DNA from: Candidatus Accumulibacter regalis
GTDB taxonomy: Bacteria; Pseudomonadota; Gammaproteobacteria; Burkholderiales; Rhodocyclaceae
NCBI GenBank assembly: GCA_000585075.1
Contig: JEMY01000009.1
Span: 1-35,241 of the forward strand
Length of the DNA: 35,241 nt
Reading direction: 5' to 3'
Shown: positions 24,268-32,689 of the stretch, piece by piece
Position numbering within the stretch: the first letter of the stretch is position 1
Layout: each line of letters opens with the position of its first letter
Made by a program: the position numbers and the translations under genes
Notes under the pieces: model-generated
The model's database searches: none
What the model was told of the DNA's origin: nothing
What the model saw: only the letters and a program-made list of their open reading frames with translations

Positions 24268-26187
24268 CTACGACCCCTGCCTGGGTTGAAACGCCATCGA
24301 CCTGGCCGAGACACTGAAGGCATCCGAGAAACACGCGCCGTCTTCCGCTCCGTGCTGCTTGAGGAAGGGGAAGATGGCTTCGACCATGCGCACCGAGCCG
24401 CAGGCGTAGATCTCGTGTTCCTTGAGCTCGGGGAAGTCCTCCAGGATGGCTTCGTGGACCAGGCCGGTGCGGCCGCTCCAGGCGGTTTCCGACTCGGGCT
24501 CCGAGAGCACCGGGATGAAGTGGAAGTTGTCGTGCTCCTGCGCCCAGCGCGTCGGCAGTTCGGGCAGGTAGAGGTCCTGCAGCGTCTTGACGCCCCAGTA
24601 GAGGTGGATCTGGCGCTTGAGGCCGCGCTGGAAGGCGTCCTCGACCATGCTCTTGACCGGCGCGAAGCCGGTGGCGCCGGCGACAAAGACGATCGGGCGC
24701 TCGGATTCGCGCAGGCTGAAGTCGCCGATCGGGCCTTCGAAGCGGACTTCGTCACCGACCTTCATCGCCTCGAAGACGTGCGTCGTGAACTTGCCGCCGG
24801 GCATCAGGCGGATTTGCAGCTCGACGAAGTCGGGTTCGTGCGGCGGATTGGCGAAGGAGAAGGCGCGCCGCTGGCCGTCGTCGAGGATGATGTTCACGTA
24901 CTGGCCGGCCTTGAACCTGATCTGCTGGCCTTCGGGCAGTTTGAGCAGGACGCGCATCACGTCGTGGGTGAGCTTTTCCATCCGGACCACACGGGCCGTA
25001 TATTCCGGGATGCGGCTGGTGGCGGCGCTCGCCTGGTACTCGATGATCACGTCGTCGAGTGCGGTGGCGCAGCACGACAATACCTTGCCCTGCGCCAGCT
25101 CGGCGTCGGACAGCGCGTTCGGCTGGTAGAGGCCGGGGTCGACCTTGCCCTGCAGGACGGTGCATTTGCAGACGCCACAGCCGCCGTTGCGGCATTCGTA
25201 GGGCAGGTTGATGTCCTGGCGCAGGCCGGCGTCGAGCAGGGTTTCGCCAAAGCGCGCGCTGACCGCCTTGTCGTCGGGCTGGAAGGTGATCGAGGTCAGT
25301 GCCTTGGCCGAGCCGAGGCGTTTCGGCGGCAGCCAGGGAACGAGGAAGAGCAGGCCGGTGAGGCCGAGCACCCAGAACCAGAGATGCAGCGGGTCGGTGA
25401 CGTAGACCAGCGCCAGCACCGGCAGCTCGAACCAGTCGAAGGCGATGCCGGTGGGCACCACCGACATGTCGGCTTCGCCGCCCTGGCTGAGGATCGGCTT
25501 GACCAGCGACAGGGCGAGGAACATCAGCGTCACGGCGATGGCGATCGGGCGCGGCGGATTGATGTGCGCGCGCGGGATGCGCTGCACGTGCACCCACATG
25601 ATGATGGCAATGATCAGCGGGACGCCGATGTGCATGAAGGCGATGAGCGTGAACAGGCGGCTATTGACACTTTCCAGGGTCAGGAAGTTGCGGATCAGCG
25701 TGCCGTTGAACATCGGCAGGACGTCGAACCACTCGGCGGTGGCGATGACGACGAACTGCGCCAGCTTGTCCCAGACGAGCATGAAGCCGTTCACGCCGGC
25801 GACGTAGATCAGCCACAGGAGGGCGACGCCGGTGAGCCAGGAAAACGAGCGGAAGCCGCGATAGCGGTCGTAGGCGAAGTGGCGCAGCATGTGCAGCAGC
25901 ATGGTCAGGATCATGCCGTCGGTGGCGTAGCGGTGCACGCTGCGCAGGATGCCGCCCAGCCACCACTGGTCGTGGGTGATGCTCTCCACCGAATCGAAGG
26001 CGTGGTGGACGCCGGTGTCGGCGAAGATGTAGAGGTAGAGACCGGAGATGAGCAGCAACCAGAATTGCCAGAAGCTGATCGTGCCGAGGTGGTAGAAGGG
26101 GTTCATCTTGTCGCCGAAGGCGACGTTGAACACGTTCTCGATACGCATGAACAGCCAGCGGATGACCTGTTGAATGATTTTGACCAT
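24268..26187 (-). CDS. Cytochrome b / [2Fe-2S] ferredoxin / FAD-NAD(P) reductase fusion
   Basis: This encodes 639 residues. About 1-215 is a cytochrome b N-terminal domain. Two His pairs spaced H-X13-H (HRYATDGMILTMLLH and HIGVPLIIAIIMWVH) should bind two b hemes. More membrane helices follow to about 300. About 305-395 is a plant-type [2Fe-2S] domain with CRNGGCGVC and a fourth Cys in VLSCC. About 400-639 is an FAD and NAD(P)-binding reductase (RAFSFANPP for FAD, VAGATGFAPVKSM for NAD(P), a terminal CGSVRMVEA). A cytochrome b/b6 fused to flavin and NAD(P) domains was described in 'Ca. Accumulibacter' and proposed to link quinols to NAD(P). It is the last gene of a three-gene operon. Confidence 0.88.
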   Translation of the reverse strand: MVKIIQQVIRWLFMRIENVFNVAFGDKMNPFYHLGTISFWQFWLLLISGLYLYIFADTGVHHAFDSVESITHDQWWLGGILRSVHRYATDGMILTMLLHMLRHFAYDRYRGFRSFSWLTGVALLWLIYVAGVNGFMLVWDKLAQFVVIATAEWFDVLPMFNGTLIRNFLTLESVNSRLFTLIAFMHIGVPLIIAIIMWVHVQRIPRAHINPPRPIAIAVTLMFLALSLVKPILSQGGEADMSVVPTGIAFDWFELPVLALVYVTDPLHLWFWVLGLTGLLFLVPWLPPKRLGSAKALTSITFQPDDKAVSARFGETLLDAGLRQDINLPYECRNGGCGVCKCTVLQGKVDPGLYQPNALSDAELAQGKVLSCCATALDDVIIEYQASAATSRIPEYTARVVRMEKLTHDVMRVLLKLPEGQQIRFKAGQYVNIILDDGQRRAFSFANPPHEPDFVELQIRLMPGGKFTTHVFEAMKVGDEVRFEGPIGDFSLRESERPIVFVAGATGFAPVKSMVEDAFQRGLKRQIHLYWGVKTLQDLYLPELPTRWAQEHDNFHFIPVLSEPESETAWSGRTGLVHEAILEDFPELKEHEIYACGSVRMVEAIFPFLKQHGAEDGACFSDAFSVSARSMAFQPRQGS

Positions 26188-26288
26188 TTGTATGTCAGCT
26201 CAGAAGATTGATGAGGCGTATGTGTCGCGTTGGCCAGCCGTGCGGCGCCGGTGTCGGCGCGGCCTGCGCGGCTGGGCAGCGGCGGCGA

Positions 26289-26786
26289 TCACTTGAAGAA
26301 CAGCCCGCCCTGGTCGGGATTGAAGTCGATGACCATCACCTGGCGCGGCGCGAGGGTGATCGGCTCGTCCTTGACGTAGTCGAATCCGGGCTTGACGAGG
26401 TTGTCGTCCATGCGCACCGTCAATTGGTGGCTGCCGGCCTTGACCTCGAAGCGCTTGTAGACCGTCGACACGCCGTCCTTGTACAGGCCGGTCGGGTGCA
26501 GCACGGTGCGAAAAACGTCCTTGCCATCGAGGTCGACTTCGAGCTGGATGTCCGAGCGCTCACGCGGACAGTCCATCGGCGCGCGCATGTTCGGCGGCAT
26601 CTTTGCCAGCTCTTCGGGTGTCCGTTTGCGGCATTCGCGGGCGCCGAGGTGGCTGATCGAAAGCTTGATCAAGGCGACGTCGTCGGGAATCTGGTGGTAG
26701 GTCGGCGAGGTGGCAAAGTAGCCGATGAAGGCGGCAAAGGCGCCGTAGAGAATCACCTGGCCGACGATGGCGGCGGGTTTAAGCAT
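26289..26786 (-). CDS. Membrane-anchored protein of the cytochrome b operon
   Basis: This encodes 165 residues. The start is chosen at 26786 (MLKPAAIVGQ) because GGAGAG lies 9 bases upstream and a hydrophobic helix follows (about 7-25). The upstream reading into the neighbouring gene is not conserved-looking. The periplasmic part is about 140 residues, predicted mostly strand, with two cysteines (around 52 and 73). I do not recognise a family. It overlaps the preceding gene by 8 bp and sits between two cytochrome b fusions, so it is probably a structural or assembly subunit of that complex. Confidence 0.7.
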   Translation of the reverse strand: MLKPAAIVGQVILYGAFAAFIGYFATSPTYHQIPDDVALIKLSISHLGARECRKRTPEELAKMPPNMRAPMDCPRERSDIQLEVDLDGKDVFRTVLHPTGLYKDGVSTVYKRFEVKAGSHQLTVRMDDNLVKPGFDYVKDEPITLAPRQVMVIDFNPDQGGLFFK

Positions 26787-28350
26787 GATGTGAAGCTCTC
26801 CGCAAATAGGATGGAAGTCGATCGTTCGCAACCCCGAGGGTTTCGATCCGGGCTCGGAATTCGGCCAGCGCAGCGGCCAGTGTGCTGCTGTCGCTCGCCG
26901 AGCCGAGCCACAGTTGCAGTCGCGAGCCCGGCACACTGTGGCGCAGATGCGGTTCGCGCTCGCCGAGCAGGCGCTCGCCGGTCCACCTCTCGCCGAGGCG
27001 GAAATCGCAGCCGCCGCTGCGGCAGGCGGTCACCAAGACTCCGTCGGCGCCGCCACGCAGCGCATATTCCACGAAAGCCGGCGGCAGCATGCCGGTGCAT
27101 ATCAGGTCGATGACCGCGGTGTCTGCTCCGCCCAGGGGGGTAGCCCGGGCGCCGCGTGCGCAGGAGAAGACGACGATGCGCGTGCGCCCGGCGAGTTGTG
27201 CCAGTGCCTGTTCGAGTTGCTGGCGCAGGGCGTTGACCGGCAGTTGCGGCATGTCGATGCCGGTGATCAGCGTCTCGCGGCGGCGGAAGGGGGTCGACGA
27301 CGGGCACGAGCCGGCACAGATGCCGCAGCTGGCGCAGAGGTCGGCGTCGACGACGGCGAGCTGGTAGCCGGGTCGGTCCGGGTGCGGCGCCATCGAGATC
27401 GCCGCGTAGGGGCAGTCGACGTGGCAGCGGTCGCAGCCGGTGCAGTTGGCCGGGTCGACGACGGCGACCGGCTGCGCCTTGGCGTGCGGCAGCAGCGGCA
27501 AGGCAAAGAGGAGCGCGGTCAGCGCGAAAAGCAGGGTCCACACGAGGGCTGGCGAGGTCAGGTCGGTGAGCGGGTGGATGAAGAGGATGAACCAGTCGAA
27601 AGCGAGTTTGCCGGGAACGATGGCCAGATCGGCCGGCGGGTTGCTGAGCGCGGGCCGGAACAGCGCGAGCAGCGTCAAGGCCGCTGCCGTGGCCAGCATG
27701 ACGCGTCGGGTCGGCAGGTAATCGAGGTGGGCGACGCGATGAACGTGCGCCCACAGGCCGAGGATCAGGAGCAGCGGTACACCGAGATGGATGAAGATCA
27801 GGACGGTGAAGAAGCGGTCGTTGATCGCGCCCGGGGAAATGAAATTGCGCGCCGACGGTTCGCTGAAGATCGGCAGCCAGTCGAGCAGTTCGGTGGTCGC
27901 GGTGGCCGACACCTGTGCGAGCTGGTCCCAGACGATCCAGTAGCCGCCGATTCCGGCGATATACGCCAGCCAGATCAGCGGGATGCCGGTCATCCACGAA
28001 TAGAGGCGGAAGCCGTAATAGCGGCCATACGACCACTCGCGAACGAGGTGCAGCATCATCACCAGCATGAAACCGTCGGAAGCATAGCGATGCAGGCTGC
28101 GCAGGACGCCGCCGAGGTACCACTGCTCGTGCGAGAGGTAGCCGATCGAGTTGTAGACGGCGTCGATGCCCGTGTCGAGGACGGTGTACAGGTACAGACC
28201 GCTGCCGACGACGATCCAGAGCAGATAGAGGCCCATCGCGCCAAGGTGACGCAGGGGGTTGTCCTGGCCGCCGAAGGGCGCATCGAAAGCTTCTTCCACG
28301 CGCAGGAAAATGCTCTTCGTGCCGTTGCGTAGTGCTGCGTGGAAGCTCAC
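26779..28350 (-). CDS. Cytochrome b / 2x[4Fe-4S] / MvhD-like fusion protein
   Basis: This encodes 523 residues. A cytochrome b domain (about 1-220) has two H-X13-H pairs (HRYASDGFMLVMMLH and HLGVPLLLILGLWAH), and further helices run to about 300. Two [4Fe-4S] motifs follow: CTGCDRCHVDCP (about 305-316) and CASCGICAGSCP (about 341-352). The C-terminal part (about 390-480) resembles MvhD, the small [2Fe-2S] subunit that links hydrogenases to heterodisulfide reductase-type flavoproteins (FSCARGA, ICTGMLPP, VTACRSGGCDFRLGE). It is the first gene of the operon, behind an FNR-type promoter. It should pass electrons between the quinone pool and a soluble partner, possibly an HdrA-like protein encoded elsewhere. 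Confidence 0.85.
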   Translation of the reverse strand: MSFHAALRNGTKSIFLRVEEAFDAPFGGQDNPLRHLGAMGLYLLWIVVGSGLYLYTVLDTGIDAVYNSIGYLSHEQWYLGGVLRSLHRYASDGFMLVMMLHLVREWSYGRYYGFRLYSWMTGIPLIWLAYIAGIGGYWIVWDQLAQVSATATTELLDWLPIFSEPSARNFISPGAINDRFFTVLIFIHLGVPLLLILGLWAHVHRVAHLDYLPTRRVMLATAAALTLLALFRPALSNPPADLAIVPGKLAFDWFILFIHPLTDLTSPALVWTLLFALTALLFALPLLPHAKAQPVAVVDPANCTGCDRCHVDCPYAAISMAPHPDRPGYQLAVVDADLCASCGICAGSCPSSTPFRRRETLITGIDMPQLPVNALRQQLEQALAQLAGRTRIVVFSCARGARATPLGGADTAVIDLICTGMLPPAFVEYALRGGADGVLVTACRSGGCDFRLGERWTGERLLGEREPHLRHSVPGSRLQLWLGSASDSSTLAAALAEFRARIETLGVANDRLPSYLRRASHHA

Positions 28351-28397
28351 GTGGCTGGGGCCTCTGAAGCTTGGTTGAGAATAATTATTAGCCGCTG

Positions 28398-28439
28398 ATT
28401 ATATAGATTGCGGGCAGGAGGCGACTTGACACGAGTCAA
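28398..28439 (-). promoter_or_regulatory. FNR-type class II promoter of the cytochrome b operon
   Basis: On the minus strand, TTGAC-ACGA-GTCAA (28439-28426) is a symmetric FNR/Dnr-type box. A perfect TATAAT (28403-28398) lies downstream. If TATAAT is the -10, transcription starts at 28391 and the box is centred at -41.5, the classic position for FNR activation. The first gene starts 40 bases further on. This predicts induction at low oxygen or by NO. Confidence 0.75.
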
Positions 28440-28537
28440 ATCGAAAACAAGCCCGCACAACGCCAACCGGGCAGGAGCGCGTCGCTTGCCGTCGGTGTCT
28501 GCCGGCCGGGAAGGCTGCCGGCGCGGCCGTTGGCGGC

Positions 28538-29002
28538 TTAGACGCCCGCGGCGAAACCCAGTTGCCGCCAGGCCTCGAAGACCATCACCGCGACCGCGTT
28601 GGAGAGGTTGAGGCTGCGTTGCCCGTCGAGCATCGGCAGGCGCAGGCGCTGCCCGTCGGCAAACTCGGCCATCACCTCGGCCGGCAGGCCGCTGGTTTCC
28701 TGGCCGAAGACGAAGACGTCGTCGGCGGCAAACACCGGGTCGTCGAAGCGCCGTGCGCCGCGGGTGGTGATCGCGAAGCGCCGCCGCCCGGCCAGCGCCT
28801 GCTTGCAGGCTTCCCAGTCGGGGTGGCGGAAAACGCGCGCGAACTCGTGATAATCGAGGCCGGCGCGTTTCAGCGAGCGGTCTTCCCAGCGGAAGCCGAG
28901 CGGTTCGACGAGGTGCAGTTCGCAACCGGTGTTGGCGCACAGACGGATGACGTTGCCGGTATTCGGCGGGATTTCGGGCCGGAAGAGGACGACGGCGGTC
29001 AC
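28538..29002 (-). CDS. trmL: tRNA (cytidine/uridine-2'-O-)-methyltransferase TrmL
   Basis: This encodes 154 residues from a GTG start. It has the SPOUT family pattern of TrmL: N-terminal PEIPPNTGNVIRLCANTG, then FGQETSGLP (about 97-105) and the C-terminal knot RSLNLSNAVAVMVFEAWRQ. TrmL methylates the ribose of the wobble base 34 in tRNA-Leu isoacceptors. Its start overlaps the stop of the Sco gene as GTGA, so it is translated from the same message as the copper chaperone, a somewhat surprising pairing. Confidence 0.92.
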   Translation of the reverse strand: MTAVVLFRPEIPPNTGNVIRLCANTGCELHLVEPLGFRWEDRSLKRAGLDYHEFARVFRHPDWEACKQALAGRRRFAITTRGARRFDDPVFAADDVFVFGQETSGLPAEVMAEFADGQRLRLPMLDGQRSLNLSNAVAVMVFEAWRQLGFAAGV

Positions 29003-29883
29003 GGCGTCTTGGGCGCGTCGCGCCGCCGGTTTCTCCAGAAGTTGATCGACAGGTAGATCATGAAGCCGGTGAAGGTGAGGAAGCCGGCGAACATGAAGTA
29101 CAGCGAGTAGTCGGTGCGATAGCGCCCGGTCTGCGGGTCGTAGACCGAGCAGATGATGCGCACCCGTTCCATGATCTCGCGCAGGGTCCCCATCTCGGGC
29201 GGGATGGCCGAACCGGTGATCAGCAGCTTGAGCGGTTCGGCGAGGTCTTCCGCGGTGAATTTCTCGCCATAGACCTGGCGGACGATCGTGCCTTGGGCGT
29301 TGACCATGGTCACCTGGTTGAGGTGGTCGAAGCCGGCCGCGGTGGCGACGAAGCGGAAGCCGAAATGAGCCGTCAGTGGGTCGACGATCGCGGCAGCCGG
29401 GCTGAGAAAATTCCAGTTCGGCAGGTCGATGCCGTACTGCCGGGAAAAATCCTTCAACGCCGCCGGTGAGTCGAAGGGCTGGTTGAAGCCGATGCTGATG
29501 ACGTTGAAGCGGTCGGCACCCATGACGCTGACCGTGTTCTCGAGCGCTTTCTGCAGGTTGCGGGTGGTCGTCGGGCAGACCTGGAAACAGGCGGTGTAGA
29601 TGAAGTTGACCAGCAGCGGCTTGCCCAGATAACGCGACAACTCGACGGGTTTTCCGTCACGATCGAGAAGAACGAAGTCGCCCAGCGGTCGGCCGATGGC
29701 GGCTTGCGAGAAGGCGAAGGCGGCTTTCTCGTCGAGCGCGGTCAGCGTCAGGTCGCCGCGCAACACGCCCTGTGGGCGAGCGGTGAGCTTGGGCTTGTCG
29801 GCATCCGTTTCGGCGGCCATGAGCGAGGCGGCTGCAAGGTAGAGAAGCGCCGCAAGGAGGGCGTGAAAACAACGAGCAATCAT
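28999..29883 (-). CDS. Sco1/SenC-type copper chaperone
   Basis: This encodes 294 residues. The start is at 29883 (MIARCFHALL), which gives a signal sequence or membrane anchor at about 5-23. The thioredoxin-like domain carries the copper-binding CFQVC (Cys99 and Cys103) and a distal His187 (FDHLNQ). A C-terminal membrane helix (about 260-285) is unusual for Sco but known in senC genes near heme-copper oxidases. It delivers copper to the CuA or CuB centre of the complex encoded upstream. The reading frame is open to 30045, but that region overlaps ctaB and is not used. Confidence 0.88.
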   Translation of the reverse strand: MIARCFHALLAALLYLAAASLMAAETDADKPKLTARPQGVLRGDLTLTALDEKAAFAFSQAAIGRPLGDFVLLDRDGKPVELSRYLGKPLLVNFIYTACFQVCPTTTRNLQKALENTVSVMGADRFNVISIGFNQPFDSPAALKDFSRQYGIDLPNWNFLSPAAAIVDPLTAHFGFRFVATAAGFDHLNQVTMVNAQGTIVRQVYGEKFTAEDLAEPLKLLITGSAIPPEMGTLREIMERVRIICSVYDPQTGRYRTDYSLYFMFAGFLTFTGFMIYLSINFWRNRRRDAPKTP

Positions 29884-29927
29884 CGGAGCATGCCAGCGGT
29901 GGATCGGAACGCCAGGGCGTCCGAGCG

Positions 29928-30824
29928 TCAGGACGCGAATTGACTGTCCACGATGGCGGCCAGCAGCACCAGTGTCAACTGGATCAGGGAGGCATGGAAA
30001 CAGACCATCGCCGTTTTGCGCTGGGTGTCGCGGGTCAGCAGCCACGCTTTGTGGATGAACAGGAAGCCACCGGTGGCAGCGCCGACGAAGTAAACGACGC
30101 CGAGGCCGAAAGCCAGCGGTACGAAGGACGCGGCAACCAGTGCCAGGGTGCTGTAGAAGATCGTCTGCGCGGCCCGCCGGTCACCGACGACCACCGGCAG
30201 CATCGGTACGCCGGCGGCGGCGTAGTCGTCGCGGAAGGCGATGGCCAGGCTCCAGAAGTGCGGCGGTGTCCACAGGAAGAGGACCAGCGCCAGCGCCAGC
30301 GGCACGGCGCCGAGGTGGGGGTCGGCGGCGGTTGCGCCAGCAAGGACCGCCCAGCTGCCGGCGAGGCCGCCGAAGACGATGTTCAGCCAGGTGCGGCGCT
30401 TGAGCCAGACGGTATAGACGATGGCGTAGAAGAACGCGCCGAGGAAGACGAAGAGCGCCGACCAGGCATTGAGCGCGATCCAGGCGGCGCCGACCGAGAG
30501 GACCATCAGCGCGCCGATCAGCAGCAGCCAGAGCGGCCCGTGGCGCAGCTCGCCGGTGACGAAGGGACGCTTGCTGGTGCGCGCCATGAGGTGGTCGCTA
30601 TCGTGTTCGTAATACTGGTTGAAGGCGCCGGCGCTGGCCGATGAAACGAGTACCGAAAGGGTCAGTACCAGCAGTTGCAGCGGGCTCAGGCTGGGCCCGG
30701 CGCCGACCGCCAGGCCGGCCAGGGCGGTAAAGGTGATGACCACGCCGATACGCAATTTGAAGACGCCCAGAATGGCACGGAAGGGAAAGCCGGAAGTGCT
30801 GTTCGGTGGGAGCGTGGATTGCAT
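29928..30824 (-). CDS. ctaB: Protoheme IX farnesyltransferase (heme O synthase)
   Basis: This encodes 298 residues with about nine membrane helices. The UbiA-family prenyl-diphosphate motif is NQYYEHDSDHLMARTSKRP (about 69-87), with a second Asp-rich loop (AFRDDYAAAGVPMLP). It attaches a farnesyl group to heme B to make heme O, the precursor of heme A. It lies between the catalytic oxidase subunit gene and the Sco gene, so the complex probably uses a modified heme. A ctaA gene for the next step is divergent at 33704. Confidence 0.93.
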   Translation of the reverse strand: MQSTLPPNSTSGFPFRAILGVFKLRIGVVITFTALAGLAVGAGPSLSPLQLLVLTLSVLVSSASAGAFNQYYEHDSDHLMARTSKRPFVTGELRHGPLWLLLIGALMVLSVGAAWIALNAWSALFVFLGAFFYAIVYTVWLKRRTWLNIVFGGLAGSWAVLAGATAADPHLGAVPLALALVLFLWTPPHFWSLAIAFRDDYAAAGVPMLPVVVGDRRAAQTIFYSTLALVAASFVPLAFGLGVVYFVGAATGGFLFIHKAWLLTRDTQRKTAMVCFHASLIQLTLVLLAAIVDSQFAS

Positions 30825-30906
30825 GAGTCTCGGTGGCGCGGCGAAGGGAAGAGGTCGGGAGTTAGCGTGGAAATCGCCCCGCGGGGGCGGGCGTCGGACC
30901 TGCTTG

Positions 30907-30971
30907 AATCGGGCCTGGAGCCATTCCCCAGGCCCGATTGAGGCAGGCCCCCACGCCCAGGGGCGTGGGGG
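30907..30971 (-). terminator. Two hairpins between the oxidase subunit I gene and ctaB
   Basis: Arms 30907-30918 and 30928-30939 form a 12-bp stem with a 9-base loop. Arms 30948-30957 and 30962-30971 form a 10-bp stem with a 4-base loop. They lie just after the subunit I stop on the minus strand. No T-run follows, so they may weaken read-through or protect the 3' end of the subunit message rather than stop transcription fully. Confidence 0.5.
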
Positions 30972-30980
30972 AGCGCTCGA

Positions 30981-32675
30981 TCAGCTGAGCAGCCAGACTT
31001 CGGACAGGTACTTCCAGTTGACGAAGTAGTAGAGCACGAAGGACACGAAGAGCAGCAAGGCCAGGACGACGGTACCGGGGACCGGGACGTGGTCGCTGCC
31101 GTGCGCGACGGCCGAGGCCGCTTGCGTGTTACTCGGGATCGGGGTCGGCTTGTCGGAGACCTTGCCGCCGTCGAGTTTCTTGCCGAAGAGCAGCGAGCCG
31201 ACGATGAGCAGGATCCACAGGCCACCACCGATGACGGCGATGACCCCGAAGATGCCGGTCAGGCCCATCATCAGGTAGGCAGCACCCGGCCATTCATACT
31301 GGAACGGTGCGCCCGAGAAGGCCATGTCCCAGTGTCGGCGGGAAACGCCCAGCGTACCGGCGCCCATCATCACCAGGCCGAGAACGCCCATGCTGATGCC
31401 GTACAGGTAGGGCTGGATCTGGCACAGCTTGGGCAGGATCAGTTCGCGCCGGAAGAGCACCGGGACGAGCAGGAAGGTGATCGACATGAAGGCCAGGGTC
31501 GTGCCGCTGACCACCGTGGTATGGAAGTGGCCGGGGACGTAGAAGGTGTTGTGCATCAGCATGTTGATCTGCTCGGTGCCGAGGACGACACCGGAGATGC
31601 CGCCGAGGAAGCCGAAGCTGACCAGCGAGATGAACATGCCCGAGAACACCGGGTTACCCCACGGCGCCTTGCGCAGCCATTCGAACATGCCGTTGGTGAA
31701 ACCTCTGCGCCGTTGCGCCGCTTCGATTGCGCCCGGGACCGTGAAGCCGTGGATCATCGACGCCATCACCGCGAAGTACATGAAGTAGGAGGTGTTCAGC
31801 ACTTTCCACTCGGCACTCATGCCCGGGTCGGACAGCAGGTGGTGCGCACTGGCCAGTTGCAGGAAGAGGATGTAGAGCAGGAAGGCAAAGCGCGAGACTT
31901 TCTCGGACAGCGGCTTGGCGTTGAAGAGCACGGCGGCGGTCAGGTACCAGACCGAGACGTGCGCGGCAACGTTGATCTGCTGCGACGAGTGCCCCAGGCC
32001 CCACCAGACCATGCGGTACAGCTGGGCGTCGATTTCCTTGATCCAGCCCATCGACCAGAAGAAGGTCGGGATCAGGATGCCGGCGCCGGAAAGGATGGTG
32101 AAGGTGGCGATGATCGCGGCGGTCAGCGCGCCGAAGGTCACCAGCGGCAGCGAGCCCTCATAGGTCTTGTCCTTCTTGGCGACGACCAGCGTGCCGAAGA
32201 AGACGCAGGTCCCGAGCAGCGCGCCAACCGCCACCAGGATGATGCCCAGGTAGAAGTGCGGCTGCGCCTGCATCGGCACGTAGGAGGTGAACATGACGCT
32301 CGATTCACCCTGGAAGATGGCGACGTTGGTGATGATGCCGCCGACGACCATCAGCCAGAAGCCGAGCCAGGCGATCTTCGGTGTCGCTATTCGGCACCTC
32401 AGCAGCACCGATGAGGCGAAGTAGAGAACGGCCATTTCGAAGAACAGGATCCACAGGATCAGCATGTCGATGCCGTGGGCGGTGAGAATCAGGTAGAACT
32501 GGTCGGCTGGCAGCAGCTTGATCGCCGGCCAGCGGGTAAGGATTACCAGCAGGGCGGTGATGCCGCCGACGAGCAGCCAGAGGACGCCGGCGACGGCGTT
32601 CCAGCGCATCAGTTTCTCGGCCTGGTCCTCAAACTGCATTCCCGATATTGGACAGGTGCGGTACGTGGTTGCCAT
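30981..32675 (-). CDS. Heme-copper oxidase-family catalytic subunit, candidate NO reductase (sNOR-like)
   Basis: This encodes 564 residues and about 13 membrane helices. The metal ligands are present: His67 (low-spin heme), His229 (CuB), His278-His279 (CuB), and HNTFYVPGHFH with His383 and His385 (hemes). The cross-linked tyrosine of oxidases, found in HPEVY or similar, is absent: the motif here is HSSQQ, with Gln233 at that place. Loss of this Tyr is typical of NO reductases in the superfamily. Together with a CuA subunit and senC, the layout resembles the coxB2-coxA2-senC (norSY-senC) cluster of ammonia-oxidising bacteria. ctaB and ctaA nearby suggest heme O or A. An oxygen reductase with an altered site cannot be excluded. 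It starts 14 bp after the CuA subunit gene. Confidence 0.8.
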   Translation of the reverse strand: MATTYRTCPISGMQFEDQAEKLMRWNAVAGVLWLLVGGITALLVILTRWPAIKLLPADQFYLILTAHGIDMLILWILFFEMAVLYFASSVLLRCRIATPKIAWLGFWLMVVGGIITNVAIFQGESSVMFTSYVPMQAQPHFYLGIILVAVGALLGTCVFFGTLVVAKKDKTYEGSLPLVTFGALTAAIIATFTILSGAGILIPTFFWSMGWIKEIDAQLYRMVWWGLGHSSQQINVAAHVSVWYLTAAVLFNAKPLSEKVSRFAFLLYILFLQLASAHHLLSDPGMSAEWKVLNTSYFMYFAVMASMIHGFTVPGAIEAAQRRRGFTNGMFEWLRKAPWGNPVFSGMFISLVSFGFLGGISGVVLGTEQINMLMHNTFYVPGHFHTTVVSGTTLAFMSITFLLVPVLFRRELILPKLCQIQPYLYGISMGVLGLVMMGAGTLGVSRRHWDMAFSGAPFQYEWPGAAYLMMGLTGIFGVIAVIGGGLWILLIVGSLLFGKKLDGGKVSDKPTPIPSNTQAASAVAHGSDHVPVPGTVVLALLLFVSFVLYYFVNWKYLSEVWLLS

Positions 32676-32689
32676 CTATTTACTCCCCC

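Noticed and set aside
24244-26211. 655-residue open frame on the plus strand
   Set aside because: It is antisense to the cytochrome b fusion, and its His/Asp/Gly-rich composition is a mirror of the membrane gene.
26914-28332. 472-residue open frame on the plus strand
   Set aside because: It is antisense to the cytochrome b/MvhD fusion and shows no domain features.
30981-32675. cbb3-type (C-family) oxidase
   Set aside because: The partner has a CuA domain and not c-type cytochrome subunits, and the helix pattern is B-family-like.
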